Shown: positions 17,795-26,144 of the stretch, piece by piece
Layout of the letters: each line of letters begins with the position of its first letter
Position numbering within the stretch: position 1 is the stretch's first letter
DNA from: Actinomycetota bacterium
GTDB taxonomy: Bacteria; Actinomycetota; Geothermincolia; Geothermincolales; RBG-13-55-18
Reading direction: 5' to 3'
Length of the DNA: 64,000 nucleotides
Assembly: GCA_014360645.1 (NCBI GenBank)
Contig: JACIXD010000012.1
Location: forward strand, 55,455-119,454
Translations under genes and position numbers: made by a program
Notes under the pieces: model-generated
Database searches by the model: none
What the model saw: only the letters and a program-made list of their open reading frames with translations
Told to the model about the DNA's origin: nothing

Positions 17795-18411
17795 GGGTCT
17801 CGAGAGGCTTTTCTTCTGCCTCACAGCGGGCGGCATAAAGCCATGCGGAGGGGCATCTCCTGTCGCCGGGTTTAGGAGAACCCCGGCGTTTCACGGATGT
17901 CTTTTTGCTTCCGCAAAGAAATGAGTGCCGCTCTCGTGGCCGGCGCTTCGCGCCCAAATCCCTGATCGCCAGCCTTTCATAAACCGGCGTAGTCCCAGGG
18001 TCCCCATGCCTGTCTTCGCGGAAAGAGACCTTGCGATGCGCCGGGGGCTCCGAAAGGTATCCGGTTCCACGGAAGGTCGGTGGACGGGAGACGGGAGGTA
18101 CGTAGTTACTGCGTTCCGGCGGAGCGGCATGATCCGGCGGGGTTTTCCTGCGTTCGCCGCCTGTGGACGGAAAACCTCGCTTGTCAATGATCGATGGCCT
18201 TTTTGGAAAGGGATTTTATGTCGATAATCTGTTTGAACATGTCTTGCGATGGGAGCAGAGGGACCAAACGAGGGCCTTATGCGGCCGCGCGAGGGACGGG
18301 GTCGACCGGCGTTCCGTATGCGTGCTCCGGGAGGTTGGCGCGGTTCCCGATGACCGCGCCGGCATGTCGGTAGTCGGGTCAAGGATCTCATGGATCGGCA
18401 GGGGGCGGGAG
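17795..18411. other. intergenic / possible upstream extension of the DUF362 gene
   Basis: 617 bases. CGCCGGG at 17864-17870 and CCCGGCG at 17882-17888 can pair and are followed by only two or three T, a weak terminator candidate for the phosphoesterase gene. From 18163 the frame of the next gene is open but has no ribosome site and unconvincing protein sequence. Confidence 0.4.
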
Positions 18412-21162
18412 ATGGAGGCGAGAAGACCGGCTAGAGAGCATCGCATTCCGCGCTTCCTGCGGCTGCGGGGACGGGCCCGGCGGGTACTGTTCGGCAACGT
18501 CTTCATCCTCGGCGTGGTGTCCCTCGTGTGGCTGCTGTTGCGCTCAGGGCGCAAGCCTTCGCGGCTGGCCTATCCCTGCCAGCAAGCGGCACTGACCAAC
18601 ACCTCCTTGCTCTTCGGGGGAGGGGTGGTGCCCCTGGCGGCGCGCCTCGGCCGCGCCCTGCATGCCGAAAGCGCCGCGAGCGCGGAAGGGGATCCCGATA
18701 CCCGGATGCGCTGCCTTCGCGTCCTGGAGGCGGCCTCGCTGTTCCTGCTGGCCGGGCTTCTGGCGGCCTCGCTCCTCGGGAGCCCGGGCGGTCCGCGCCT
18801 CACCGTCGCCATGAAGGCCGCCGCCGTCGGGCTCGACCTGCCCGAGCTGCGCTCCGATTCCCCCCGCGCCTCGGCCATCTACGTGGCGGAGGGCATTCCC
18901 GCCAACTCCGAGCGCGGGGTGGACACGCTCATCGACGTCATGGCCCGCAACGGCCTGGATCTCTTCCGCAGCGCGAGCGCGCACGCGGCCTCCGGCCCCC
19001 AGGGGATCATCGGAAGCGACGACATCGTGCTCATCAAGGTGAACGGAGAATGGCGCTACCGCGGCGGGACCAATACCGACGTGGTCAAGGGCCTGGTGAA
19101 CGCCATCGTGCACCACCCGGACGGGTTCAGGGGGGAAGTGGTGATCGTGGAGAACGGGCAGTGGGATTCCTATATGGACAACCGGCCCGATAACCGCAAC
19201 CCCGACGCCTGCAACGCCGAGGACAGGGGCCAGTCCTTCAACGACGTGGCCATGATGTTCGCCGCCGATCACCGCGTATCCGTCTACGACTGGACGGCCA
19301 TCCAGACCCTGGCGGTGGGGGAGTTCGCCTCCGGCGACATGCGTGACGGTTACGTGTACGTTCCGGAGATCCAGCTCGGCTACCCCAAGTTCACCACCGT
19401 TTACGGCACGCGCATCTCCCTGCGCTACGGAGAGTGGACGGGAACGGGCTACGACAACGGAAAGGTCAAGTTCATAAACCTCCCGGTGCTCAAGGACCAC
19501 GGAGGGCCCGGGGTCACCAACGCCCTCAAGCATTTCATGGGGGTTCAGGACCTCTACCAGGGCACCCAGAATCCTCCCCACGGCCCCATGGTGAGCGAGG
19601 GCATCCTGGCCAAACTCATGCTGGTGGCGCGCTACCCGGACCTGAACATCTGCGACGCCATATGGGTCTGCCCGGCGGGAGGTCCCAACGCGCCCTACGA
19701 CCGCGCGGTGAGGGTGGACCGCCTGCTGGCGAGCCGGGACCCCGTGGCGCTGGACTATTACTGCGGGAAATACGTGCTCATGCCCATATCCGGCAACCCC
19801 CGCCACGATCCCGACGGCGACAACCAGTTCCACCAGATGCTGGCATCGAGCCGGGACGTGCTGGCGGCGGGCGGAAAGCAGGCGACCATGGACGAGGGCG
19901 AGATGAACGTTTATAAAGGCTCGGCGCCCGACGTCCCTCCGCCCATGCCCTGCGAGTCCTTCCTGGCGGAAGGCTGCACCGATTACGGTTTCGAGACCTG
20001 GGTGCTGGTGGCCAACCCCCACGACCGGGATGCGGAGGTAAGGGTGTCTTACTACACCGAGGAGGGATGCCGCAACGCCGCGCCCGTGACCGTGCCCGCG
20101 CATTCCCGCCTCACTCTGAACGCCTCCGCCACCATCTGGGCCAAGAGCTCCGGCGTGCGGGTGGGCTCCGACCTGCCCGTGTTCGTAGAGAGGGCTATGT
20201 ACTGGAACGGCCGCCGGGAGGGACATAGCGCGGCGGGCGTGTCGGAGGGGTCGCTTGAATGGCACCTGGCCGAGGGCTGCACCGACCACGGATTCGAGAC
20301 CTGGGTGACGCTGCTCAACCCCGGCGCAAAGGAAAGCGTGGCCGAGCTGCGCTTCCTGGGCGAGAAGACGGGGGAGAGACGGGGCGCGGTGACGGTGCCC
20401 CCCTACACGCGCATGAACGTGAAGGTAAACGACTGGGTGGGGGCGGACAACGTCTCCACCGTGATCAGCGCGGATGAGCCGGTGGTGGCCGAGATATCCA
20501 TGTATGGGCCGGGGCGCCGCTCCGGGACCTGCTCCATGGGGGTTACGGCTCCTGGTAAAGAATGGTATCTCGCGGAGGGAGCCACCCATTCCGGTTTCCA
20601 CACCTGGCTGCTTCTCATGAACCCGGGGGCGGAAAAGGCCGAGGTCGAGGTGAGGGTGGACGCCCCCGGGGGCGGGCTCGAGCCGCTGGTCATAGAGGTG
20701 GCGCCGCGCGCCCGCGGGACCCTGCACCTCAACGAGCTGCTGCCCGGACGCGACCTCTCCATGACGGTGAGATCACAGGTGCCGGTGGTGGCTTCGCGGT
20801 CTGTGTACTGGGAGGTTTCGGGGGGCAGGGCGGGACACGAGTGCCAGGGGAACCCGGCGCCCGCGCGTGAGGTGTTCCTCGCCGAAGGATGCACCGCCTA
20901 CGGCTTCGATACCTGGCTGCTGCTCTATAACCCGGGTGCCGTAGACGCCGTCGCCACCGTGTATGCCATGACGGAGAGCGGGGAAAGGGAGATAGGGAAG
21001 GTGGAGGTGGCCGCCCGCGGCCGCTCCACCGTACGGGTGGCGGACCTCTATCAGGGCTCCCTCTCCATGCGCGTGTTGGCGGACGAGCCCATATGTTGCG
21101 AACGCGCCACCTACTGGTCGCAGCGCGGCGGCGGCACCTGCTCGCCCGGCCAGTACCCCTGA
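18412..21162 (+). CDS. membrane-anchored DUF362 protein with four C-terminal 'LAEG' surface repeats
   Basis: From the ATG at 18412 the protein has 916 residues; the frame is open back to 18163 but this ATG sits just before a basic region and hydrophobic helix. A second hydrophobic helix follows around residues 105-120. A DUF362-like domain comes next ('IKVNGEWRYRGGTNTDVVKG', 'LPVLKDHGGPGVTNALKHFMG'). Four repeats of about 100 residues finish it, each opening with a variant of 'FLAEGCTDYGFETWVLVANP'. The repeats resemble those in the surface protein at 53.3 kb. DUF362 has no settled function; in other genomes it is often fused to ferredoxin. The build suggests an extracytoplasmic protein. Start uncertain. 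Confidence 0.75.
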   Translation: MEARRPAREHRIPRFLRLRGRARRVLFGNVFILGVVSLVWLLLRSGRKPSRLAYPCQQAALTNTSLLFGGGVVPLAARLGRALHAESAASAEGDPDTRMRCLRVLEAASLFLLAGLLAASLLGSPGGPRLTVAMKAAAVGLDLPELRSDSPRASAIYVAEGIPANSERGVDTLIDVMARNGLDLFRSASAHAASGPQGIIGSDDIVLIKVNGEWRYRGGTNTDVVKGLVNAIVHHPDGFRGEVVIVENGQWDSYMDNRPDNRNPDACNAEDRGQSFNDVAMMFAADHRVSVYDWTAIQTLAVGEFASGDMRDGYVYVPEIQLGYPKFTTVYGTRISLRYGEWTGTGYDNGKVKFINLPVLKDHGGPGVTNALKHFMGVQDLYQGTQNPPHGPMVSEGILAKLMLVARYPDLNICDAIWVCPAGGPNAPYDRAVRVDRLLASRDPVALDYYCGKYVLMPISGNPRHDPDGDNQFHQMLASSRDVLAAGGKQATMDEGEMNVYKGSAPDVPPPMPCESFLAEGCTDYGFETWVLVANPHDRDAEVRVSYYTEEGCRNAAPVTVPAHSRLTLNASATIWAKSSGVRVGSDLPVFVERAMYWNGRREGHSAAGVSEGSLEWHLAEGCTDHGFETWVTLLNPGAKESVAELRFLGEKTGERRGAVTVPPYTRMNVKVNDWVGADNVSTVISADEPVVAEISMYGPGRRSGTCSMGVTAPGKEWYLAEGATHSGFHTWLLLMNPGAEKAEVEVRVDAPGGGLEPLVIEVAPRARGTLHLNELLPGRDLSMTVRSQVPVVASRSVYWEVSGGRAGHECQGNPAPAREVFLAEGCTAYGFDTWLLLYNPGAVDAVATVYAMTESGEREIGKVEVAARGRSTVRVADLYQGSLSMRVLADEPICCERATYWSQRGGGTCSPGQYP

Positions 21163-21356
21163 TGGGCGTGAGCCGCCGGGAGTGAGGAGGCGGGTCGCGC
21201 ATCTCGCATCACCATATCCATGGAATATCCTACCAAGCGCTGATGCGGGATGCAGCGTTCCGTTCACAGCTTAAATCCCGGTGCCGCAGACCGCGCACAT
21301 GGCGAGAGCGGCAACTCCTCCCCGCCGGACGGCAGAGGAGGTCGGGGAGTCGGCGC

Positions 21357-21860
21357 TTACCGGCCCGCGACCTTTGCCATGACCTCGCGGGCGAAGTCGC
21401 GGGCGCGCTGCAGCCTGGTCTCGTCCGGCTGTCCGACGGTCTCTCCCCGGCGCTCCCCGAAGGACCTCATCCTGGGGTCGTCGCTCTTGAGCAGCGCGTC
21501 CGCTATGGCCTGGGAGAGCTCTCCCTGACAGTCGAAGAAGCCCACCAGATCGGACAAGGCGGCGGCCTCGCGGCACTTCTCCAGCCAGGCCTCGATGCCC
21601 TCCTGGTCCTCGGGGGCGGCGTGGGTGACGAAGAGGGCCACTTTCTTTCCCGCGGCCTTTTGCTCCAGGAACTCCCTGCCCTCCTTGGCGGGACCGAAGG
21701 CGATGATGGGGAAGCCGATGAAGGAGAGGTCGTATCCCTCCAGGCTCTCCACCTCGCCCAATTCCTTGAGCTCCTTTTCCCCCTCGATGCTCTCGTAGAT
21801 GGCCTCCGCGACCTTTCTGGTCTTGCCCGTCTGGCTGAAATAGGCCACCAGCACCTTCAT
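21357..21860 (-). CDS. flavodoxin-family protein
   Basis: 167 residues from the ATG at 21860, which is preceded by AGGAGGTGAGAAG; the longer frame to 21905 has no site. The N-terminal 'VLVAYFSQTGKTRKVAEAI' is a flavodoxin phosphate loop for FMN. The middle 'FIGFPIIAFGPAKEG' matches the flavin-contact loop of this family. It would carry electrons or act as an NAD(P)H-quinone-type flavoprotein in the cytoplasm. No redox partner is adjacent. Confidence 0.87.
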   Translation of the reverse strand: MKVLVAYFSQTGKTRKVAEAIYESIEGEKELKELGEVESLEGYDLSFIGFPIIAFGPAKEGREFLEQKAAGKKVALFVTHAAPEDQEGIEAWLEKCREAAALSDLVGFFDCQGELSQAIADALLKSDDPRMRSFGERRGETVGQPDETRLQRARDFAREVMAKVAGR

Positions 21861-22239
21861 CTTCTCACCTCCTGCTCGACCTGCCTTGCGGGTAGATTCT
21901 ATCACGTTATCGCGCGGGGGAAGGGCGGGCGCAGATGTCTCGGACGGGAAGGCGGCCGGGCGGGCGGGAGATCCGATGCCGCTCGCCTTCGCCGGATCGG
22001 GAAGCCGCCGAAGAAGGGGAGACGAAGGTTCGCGACCGCGAGAGATCCGGCGGCATGTACGGATCGCGCGGCATGGCCTTCGGGGATGCGCCGGCTGGTC
22101 CGGAGGAGGCAGGCCGCGGCAGTGAGCATATCCTCACGGTTGAGGATCCCGCATTGGACCGCGCGTGACATGGCCGGAAGATATGGAGGATATAATAGAG
22201 CTGGCCCGCGGACGATCGAACGGAGGGAGAGGCGAGCGC
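21861..22239. other. intergenic between divergent genes, nothing recognised
   Basis: 379 bases between the divergent flavodoxin and FMN-binding genes. It should hold both promoters, but no clear -35/-10 pair stands out in the GC-rich sequence; GGATATAATAG near 22189 offers one TATAAT. Confidence 0.4.
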
Positions 22240-22719
22240 ATGGAGGAGAGCGACGGCGGCATGGAGAGCGAGGGAAGGCGGGAGGGCCCGCCGCGGAACC
22301 CAGGCACGGGAGGCCGGAGGCGGGCTGTGCTGTGGATGTCGCTGGCGCTGGCGGTGCTGGTGGTCGTGGCGGGGCTGATAAGCGGGATCTACGCCTGGCG
22401 TTTCCTAGCGGCGGCACGGGAGCTCACGGTGGGGGACATCGACCCCTCGGGGTTGCCGGACGGCGTCTACACGGGGTCATACAGCTTCTTTCACGTCAAG
22501 GCGGCGGTGGAGGTGGAGGTGGAGGGCGGTCGCGTCAAGGCCATCGCCCTCATCGACGCCGGGAGGATGGCGGAGGAGACCCGGGAGGACATCGAAGGCA
22601 TCTTCGAGCGGGTGGTCTCCGCCCAGTCGCTGGACGTGGACCTGGAGAGCGGCGCCTCGGTGAGCAAGAAGGTGTCTTTGAAGGCGGTGGAGAGCGCGCT
22701 GTCCGCGGCGGGAGACTGA
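22240..22719 (+). CDS. membrane-anchored FMN-binding domain protein
   Basis: 159 residues from the ATG at 22240, behind a GGAGGGAGAGG site; the frame extends 25 codons upstream without a site. A charged start is followed by one transmembrane helix ('MSLALAVLVVVAGLISGI'). The rest is an FMN_bind domain: 'LPDGVYTGSYSFFHVKAAVE' at its opening and 'SGASVSKKVSLKAVESAL' at its close, where Thr or Ser in the SGA(T/S) motif can carry covalent FMN in relatives such as RnfG and NqrC. It is likely a single-helix extracytoplasmic flavoprotein. Rnf or Nqr partners are not present here. Confidence 0.82.
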   Translation: MEESDGGMESEGRREGPPRNPGTGGRRRAVLWMSLALAVLVVVAGLISGIYAWRFLAAARELTVGDIDPSGLPDGVYTGSYSFFHVKAAVEVEVEGGRVKAIALIDAGRMAEETREDIEGIFERVVSAQSLDVDLESGASVSKKVSLKAVESALSAAGD

Positions 22720-22745
22720 CCGGCAGAGCACCTGCCGGTATCTTT
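22719..22745 (+). terminator. weak terminator hairpin after the FMN-binding gene
   Basis: ACCGGCA (22719-22725) pairs with TGCCGGT (22733-22739) around a seven-base loop, followed by ATCTTTC. The stem starts at the stop codon. The T tract is poor, so this is tentative. Confidence 0.4.
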
Positions 22746-22850
22746 CAGGCAGGGGAAAGCGTTGGATCATAGTCGCAGGTCAAGGCGGGTAAGGGAGGAA
22801 AGGCGGCATCTCCTCCAGAACGCCGGAGGTCGCAGGGAACGGAGGTCTCT

Positions 22851-24290
22851 ATGATGCATCCCTTGAAGCAGTTGATGAACCCCTCATCCATCGCCATCTA
22901 CGGTGCCTCCAACAACCCCATGAAGATGGGCTCCATACAGCTCGCCAACATCTTGGAGACCGGGTACGGGGGCGAGGTCTATCCCATCCACCGCAGCGAG
23001 GCGGAGGTGATGGGCGTACCGGCCTACCGCAGCATCGCGGAGGTGGGAAAGCCCGTGGACCTCGTGCAGCTGGTGCTGCCCACGGAGGTGGTGCCGGAGG
23101 CGCTGGAAGAATGCGGCAGGGCAGGGGTGCGGCGCGCCATCATCATCTCCGGCGGCTTCAAGGAGGTCCCGGGCGAGGAGGGAAAGCGGCGGGAGCAGGA
23201 GATCAGGGAGATCGCCGCCAGGTACGGCATGCGCTTCCTCGGTCCCAACTGCGTAGGGATCATGAACAGCGCATGTTCCCTCAACACCACCACCATCGTC
23301 AACCCGCCCATGGGGGGCAGCATCGCCTTCGCCTCCCAGTCCGGGGCCTATACCGCCATGATCAACCCCTACCTGCGCTCCCAGGGCATAAGGATGGGTC
23401 AGACCATCAGCGTGGGCAACGAGGCGGACCTGGACCTGGTGGACTGCCTGGAATATTTTAGGGAAGAGGAGGACATCAGTGCGGTGGGGCTCTACGTGGA
23501 AACCGTGCGTCGACCCCGCGAGTTCATCGCCGCCGCCCGCGCGCTGGCGGACATGAAGCCGGTAGTGGCCATCTATGTGGGCGGGACGGAGGCGGGCTCG
23601 CGCTCCTCCCTCTCCCACACCGGGGCCGTCTCGGGACCCGACGAGCTGTACGACGGGCTCTTCCGCCAGGCGGGGGTGATGCGCGCCGAGGACATAGACC
23701 AGATGCTGGACCTCCTGTGGGCGCTCTCCATGCAGCCGGCGGCGGCGGGGGAGAGGGTGGCGGTGATCACCAATTCCGGCGGGCCCGGTTCCTCCCTCGC
23801 CTACCACCTGGAAAAGGCGGGGATGAGGGTGCCGGCGTTCTCCCCCGCGTTGCGGGCGCGCCTCGACGCCGTGACCGGGCCCCTCACCTATACCGGCAAT
23901 CCCGTCGACCTCACCTTCGAGACCAACATCTTCATCTTCAAGCAGCTCCTGGAGATGGTCTTCGAGTCGGGCGAGGTGGACGCGGCGGTCATCTACGGCA
24001 TCTTCGGCGCGCCGGATTTCATGGTCAACCTGAAAAAGCGCTTTCCCGACCTCCAGGCTGTGGAGGACGCCTGGGACGAGGGATACCGCGCCTTCCTGGC
24101 GGAGCTGGCGGAGGTGCCGATGGCCCACGGGAAGCCCCTGGTGGTGATGTCTTTCTTGGGGACTCAGAGCGCTTCCATACGCACCCTGGTGGAACACGGG
24201 GTGCCGGTATATCCCTCCGCCTCCCGCTGCGCCCGCGCCCTGCGCTCCCTGCTGGATCACGGCACCGCGCGCGCCCGTGAAGATAGATGA
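22851..24290 (+). CDS. NDP-forming acyl-CoA synthetase, alpha-chain-like (CoA-binding plus ligase domains)
   Basis: 479 residues. The N-terminal CoA-binding Rossmann domain begins 'SSIAIYGASNNPMKMGSIQL'. 'FLGPNCVGIMN' and 'GSIAFASQSGAY' lie in the second domain, and 'SSLSHTGAVSG' carries the His that is phosphorylated during catalysis. The ATP-grasp beta chain that completes ADP-forming acetyl-CoA synthetase is missing from the protein and from the window. The complete enzyme interconverts acyl-CoA plus ADP and phosphate with acid plus ATP. ACGGAGG lies before the ATG. A paralogue of similar length is at 33.9-35.3 kb. Confidence 0.85.
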   Translation: MMHPLKQLMNPSSIAIYGASNNPMKMGSIQLANILETGYGGEVYPIHRSEAEVMGVPAYRSIAEVGKPVDLVQLVLPTEVVPEALEECGRAGVRRAIIISGGFKEVPGEEGKRREQEIREIAARYGMRFLGPNCVGIMNSACSLNTTTIVNPPMGGSIAFASQSGAYTAMINPYLRSQGIRMGQTISVGNEADLDLVDCLEYFREEEDISAVGLYVETVRRPREFIAAARALADMKPVVAIYVGGTEAGSRSSLSHTGAVSGPDELYDGLFRQAGVMRAEDIDQMLDLLWALSMQPAAAGERVAVITNSGGPGSSLAYHLEKAGMRVPAFSPALRARLDAVTGPLTYTGNPVDLTFETNIFIFKQLLEMVFESGEVDAAVIYGIFGAPDFMVNLKKRFPDLQAVEDAWDEGYRAFLAELAEVPMAHGKPLVVMSFLGTQSASIRTLVEHGVPVYPSASRCARALRSLLDHGTARAREDR

Positions 24291-24534
24291 GCACGGGAGC
24301 GGGACCCGGCAGCGGCCGTCCCGCATCAACCGATGACCGGCCGCCGCCTCAGGATCGCCGAGAGCGCCAGGAAGGACGGGACCGCCGGCAAGGAGACAGC
24401 CGGTGCCCGCCGTGATGTCGAGTCATGACTCCTCACGGTATTCGGGGATGGCCGCCGTCTGGTAGAGACGGGAGAACCCCGCTCTTCCCGGCATGCTCCA
24501 CGCATACCCGGGCGCACAGAGCATAAGATCGCCA

Positions 24535-24559
24535 AAGCCCGCGGCCGGGCCGCGGGCTT
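24535..24559 (-). terminator. terminator hairpin after the NTF2-like lipoprotein gene
   Basis: An 11-bp perfect stem with a three-base loop, about 27 bases past the stop of the lipoprotein gene on the minus strand, followed by TTTGG. The stem is strong and the T tract short. Confidence 0.5.
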
Positions 24560-24585
24560 GCCGGATAAAAGAAACGCCTGGTGCG

Positions 24586-25029
24586 TCACTCCGAGGTCTC
24601 GAACTGCTTCATGTATTCCTCGACGGCCTTCTCCATCTCCGTTTGCGTCTGCTTCAGGTCGATCTTCCAGGCGCCGCCCTCCTTTACCAGGACCATCTCG
24701 AATTCCATCTTGAAATCGAGGTCCTTGAGGGTAAGGCTGGTCTGCACCCTGGCGGTGTCTCCGGATATGCTGGACTTGCCGACGGAGTGCTCGGACACCC
24801 CCTCGCTGACCCCTTCCACGAGGTCTTCTTTGTTCTCCACCTCGCCCTTGCTGCCCTCCGTGATGAGGGAATATGCGGTATCGGCGTCGCCGGCGAGGGC
24901 CGCCTTTACGAACTTCTCCACCACCTGTTCGGGCGAGGCCGACTTGTCGCCCCCTCCCCCGCACCCGACCACCGCGAGGACGGCCGCGCAGAGACACAGG
25001 GACATCAACAGGATCAAGCTCCTTCTCAT
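24586..25029 (-). CDS. small lipoprotein with an NTF2-like (DUF4878-type) domain
   Basis: 147 residues from the ATG at 25029, which follows GGGAGGAAG. A short signal peptide ends in the lipobox 'LAVVGC' and a glycine run, so it should be anchored outside the membrane. The mature part begins 'SPEQVVEKFVKAALAGDADTAY' and ends 'GGAWKIDLKQTQ', the layout of the NTF2-like fold in small bacterial lipoproteins. Function unknown. It has its own terminator-like hairpin and no operon partner. Confidence 0.8.
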   Translation of the reverse strand: MRRSLILLMSLCLCAAVLAVVGCGGGGDKSASPEQVVEKFVKAALAGDADTAYSLITEGSKGEVENKEDLVEGVSEGVSEHSVGKSSISGDTARVQTSLTLKDLDFKMEFEMVLVKEGGAWKIDLKQTQTEMEKAVEEYMKQFETSE

Positions 25030-25285
25030 CGATCTTCCTCCCTTTCGTTTGCCGCGCCTGTCAAGAACGGTATTCCACGAGCCTATCTTCTCATTTATAT
25101 GCCCCGCTGCATAGGGCAATGGCTCGAAAGGCAGCACGGCATCGCGAGCAGATTCACCCGTTCATATTCAAACCGCCGATATGTAAGAGGATGGGATATT
25201 CAGGCAATCGCGGTTCTTGATGATATCATTGCCGGAAACGGCGATCGGGGAGTGCGCCTGGGGACGAGGGTGCGAGGAGAAGGGG

Positions 25286-25384
25286 ATGAAAGGGGAGAAC
25301 CGCAAGTTCATACTGGTGGTAATGGCTGCCTTCCTGGCGCCGGTGATCGCCATCACCGGGACCACCCCGGCGTTTGCCATGAAG
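25286..25384 (+). pseudogene. orphan signal peptide: 5' remnant of an exported-protein gene
   Basis: An ATG at 25286 with a GAGGAGAAGGGG site opens a textbook signal peptide: a basic 'MKGENRKF' start, a hydrophobic core, and 'TTPAFA' as an AxA cleavage site. After about five more codons the frame runs into the antisense of the TetR gene, whose stop is at 25385, and the protein sequence becomes meaningless. The rest of this gene appears to be lost. The frame itself continues to 25636. Confidence 0.55.
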
Positions 25385-26038
25385 TCAGTCCCCCGGAGCG
25401 GAGGCGGGGGGCAGGGTGATGTTGATATGGTAGGAGCGCGGCTCCGGCTCGCTCCTGATCCCCTCGAAGAGCATGTCCAGCATGGGCTCCACGAAATCGG
25501 CGAGTCCATCCTTGCGGCCTCGCAGGTGCCAGCGGAAGAACACGTGCTCGATGGTTCCCAGGATCATGGAGCGCACCAGGTAGGGGTCGATGTCCCTTTT
25601 GAACTCCCCGGAGGCAATACCCTCCTTTATACATGACAGGAGGAATCCCGCCGACCTCTTCACGGCCTGGTAGCCCTCGGTCTCCATGAACTTGCGGTTG
25701 TGCTTGAGGTCCAGCAGCACCAGGGAAGAGTAGTGGGGGTTGTCGCGGTAGAGGTTGAAATAGCCGTAGGCGATGGTCCTGATCTTGTTCTCCGCGCCCC
25801 TTATATAAGGGCCTACGGCCTCCAGGAACTCCACCGCCCGGGTGGTGATCTCCTTGGGGATGGCGAAGAGGAGGTCCTCCTTGCTCCCGAAATACTCGTA
25901 GATGGTGGCCTCGGAGACGCCGGCGGCGCGGGCGATCTCGGATATGGTGGCGTTGTAGTACCCCTTCTCCCCGAAGACCTCCAGGGCAGCTTCAATGATG
26001 CTCGAGAATTTATCCCTTGATCTGTAGTCGTTCCCCAT
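25385..26038 (-). CDS. TetR-family transcriptional regulator
   Basis: 217 residues. The N-terminal 47 residues form a standard TetR helix-turn-helix ('ATISEIARAAGVSEATIYEYFGSKEDL'). The larger C-terminal ligand domain resembles regulators of fatty-acyl-CoA metabolism (FadR/AcrR-like), but the ligand cannot be told. It is divergent from the AbfD-like gene, sharing a 106-base region with overlapping promoters and a palindrome, and most likely represses that gene and itself until an acyl-CoA-type ligand binds. That is inference from arrangement. Confidence 0.9.
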   Translation of the reverse strand: MGNDYRSRDKFSSIIEAALEVFGEKGYYNATISEIARAAGVSEATIYEYFGSKEDLLFAIPKEITTRAVEFLEAVGPYIRGAENKIRTIAYGYFNLYRDNPHYSSLVLLDLKHNRKFMETEGYQAVKRSAGFLLSCIKEGIASGEFKRDIDPYLVRSMILGTIEHVFFRWHLRGRKDGLADFVEPMLDMLFEGIRSEPEPRSYHINITLPPASAPGD

Positions 26039-26049
26039 TGAAAATCCTC

Positions 26050-26066
26050 AATATCCTAGAGATATT
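26050..26066. promoter_or_regulatory. candidate TetR operator
   Basis: AATATC-CTAGA-GATATT, a perfect six-base inverted repeat with five-base spacer, between the divergent genes. It lies seven bases upstream of the -35 of the rightward promoter and inside the presumed leader of tetR. A further AATATC half-site is at 26111-26116 near the rightward transcription start. Confidence 0.65.
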
Positions 26067-26072
26067 CTGAAA

Positions 26073-26102
26073 TTGACATTATCATTATAGTCATCCTATA
26101 AT
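26073..26102 (+). promoter_or_regulatory. sigma-70-type promoter for the AbfD-like gene
   Basis: TTGACA (26073-26078), 18-base spacer, TATAAT (26097-26102). Both boxes are consensus. Transcription would begin near 26109, giving a leader of about 36 bases before the chosen start codon. Confidence 0.8.
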
Positions 26103-26112
26103 AATAACGCAA
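26084..26112 (-). promoter_or_regulatory. probable promoter for the TetR gene, overlapping the divergent promoter
   Basis: Read on the minus strand: TTGCGT (26112-26107), 17-base spacer, TATAAT (26089-26084). The -10 is perfect, the -35 weak. It overlaps the rightward promoter almost entirely, so the two should compete. Confidence 0.55.
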
Positions 26113-26144
26113 TATCTGAAACGAGTATCTTGGAGGGGATGGCG

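Noticed and set aside
18163..18411. Extended N-terminus of the DUF362 surface protein
   Set aside because: No ribosome site and implausible composition. The ATG at 18412 stands before the membrane segment.
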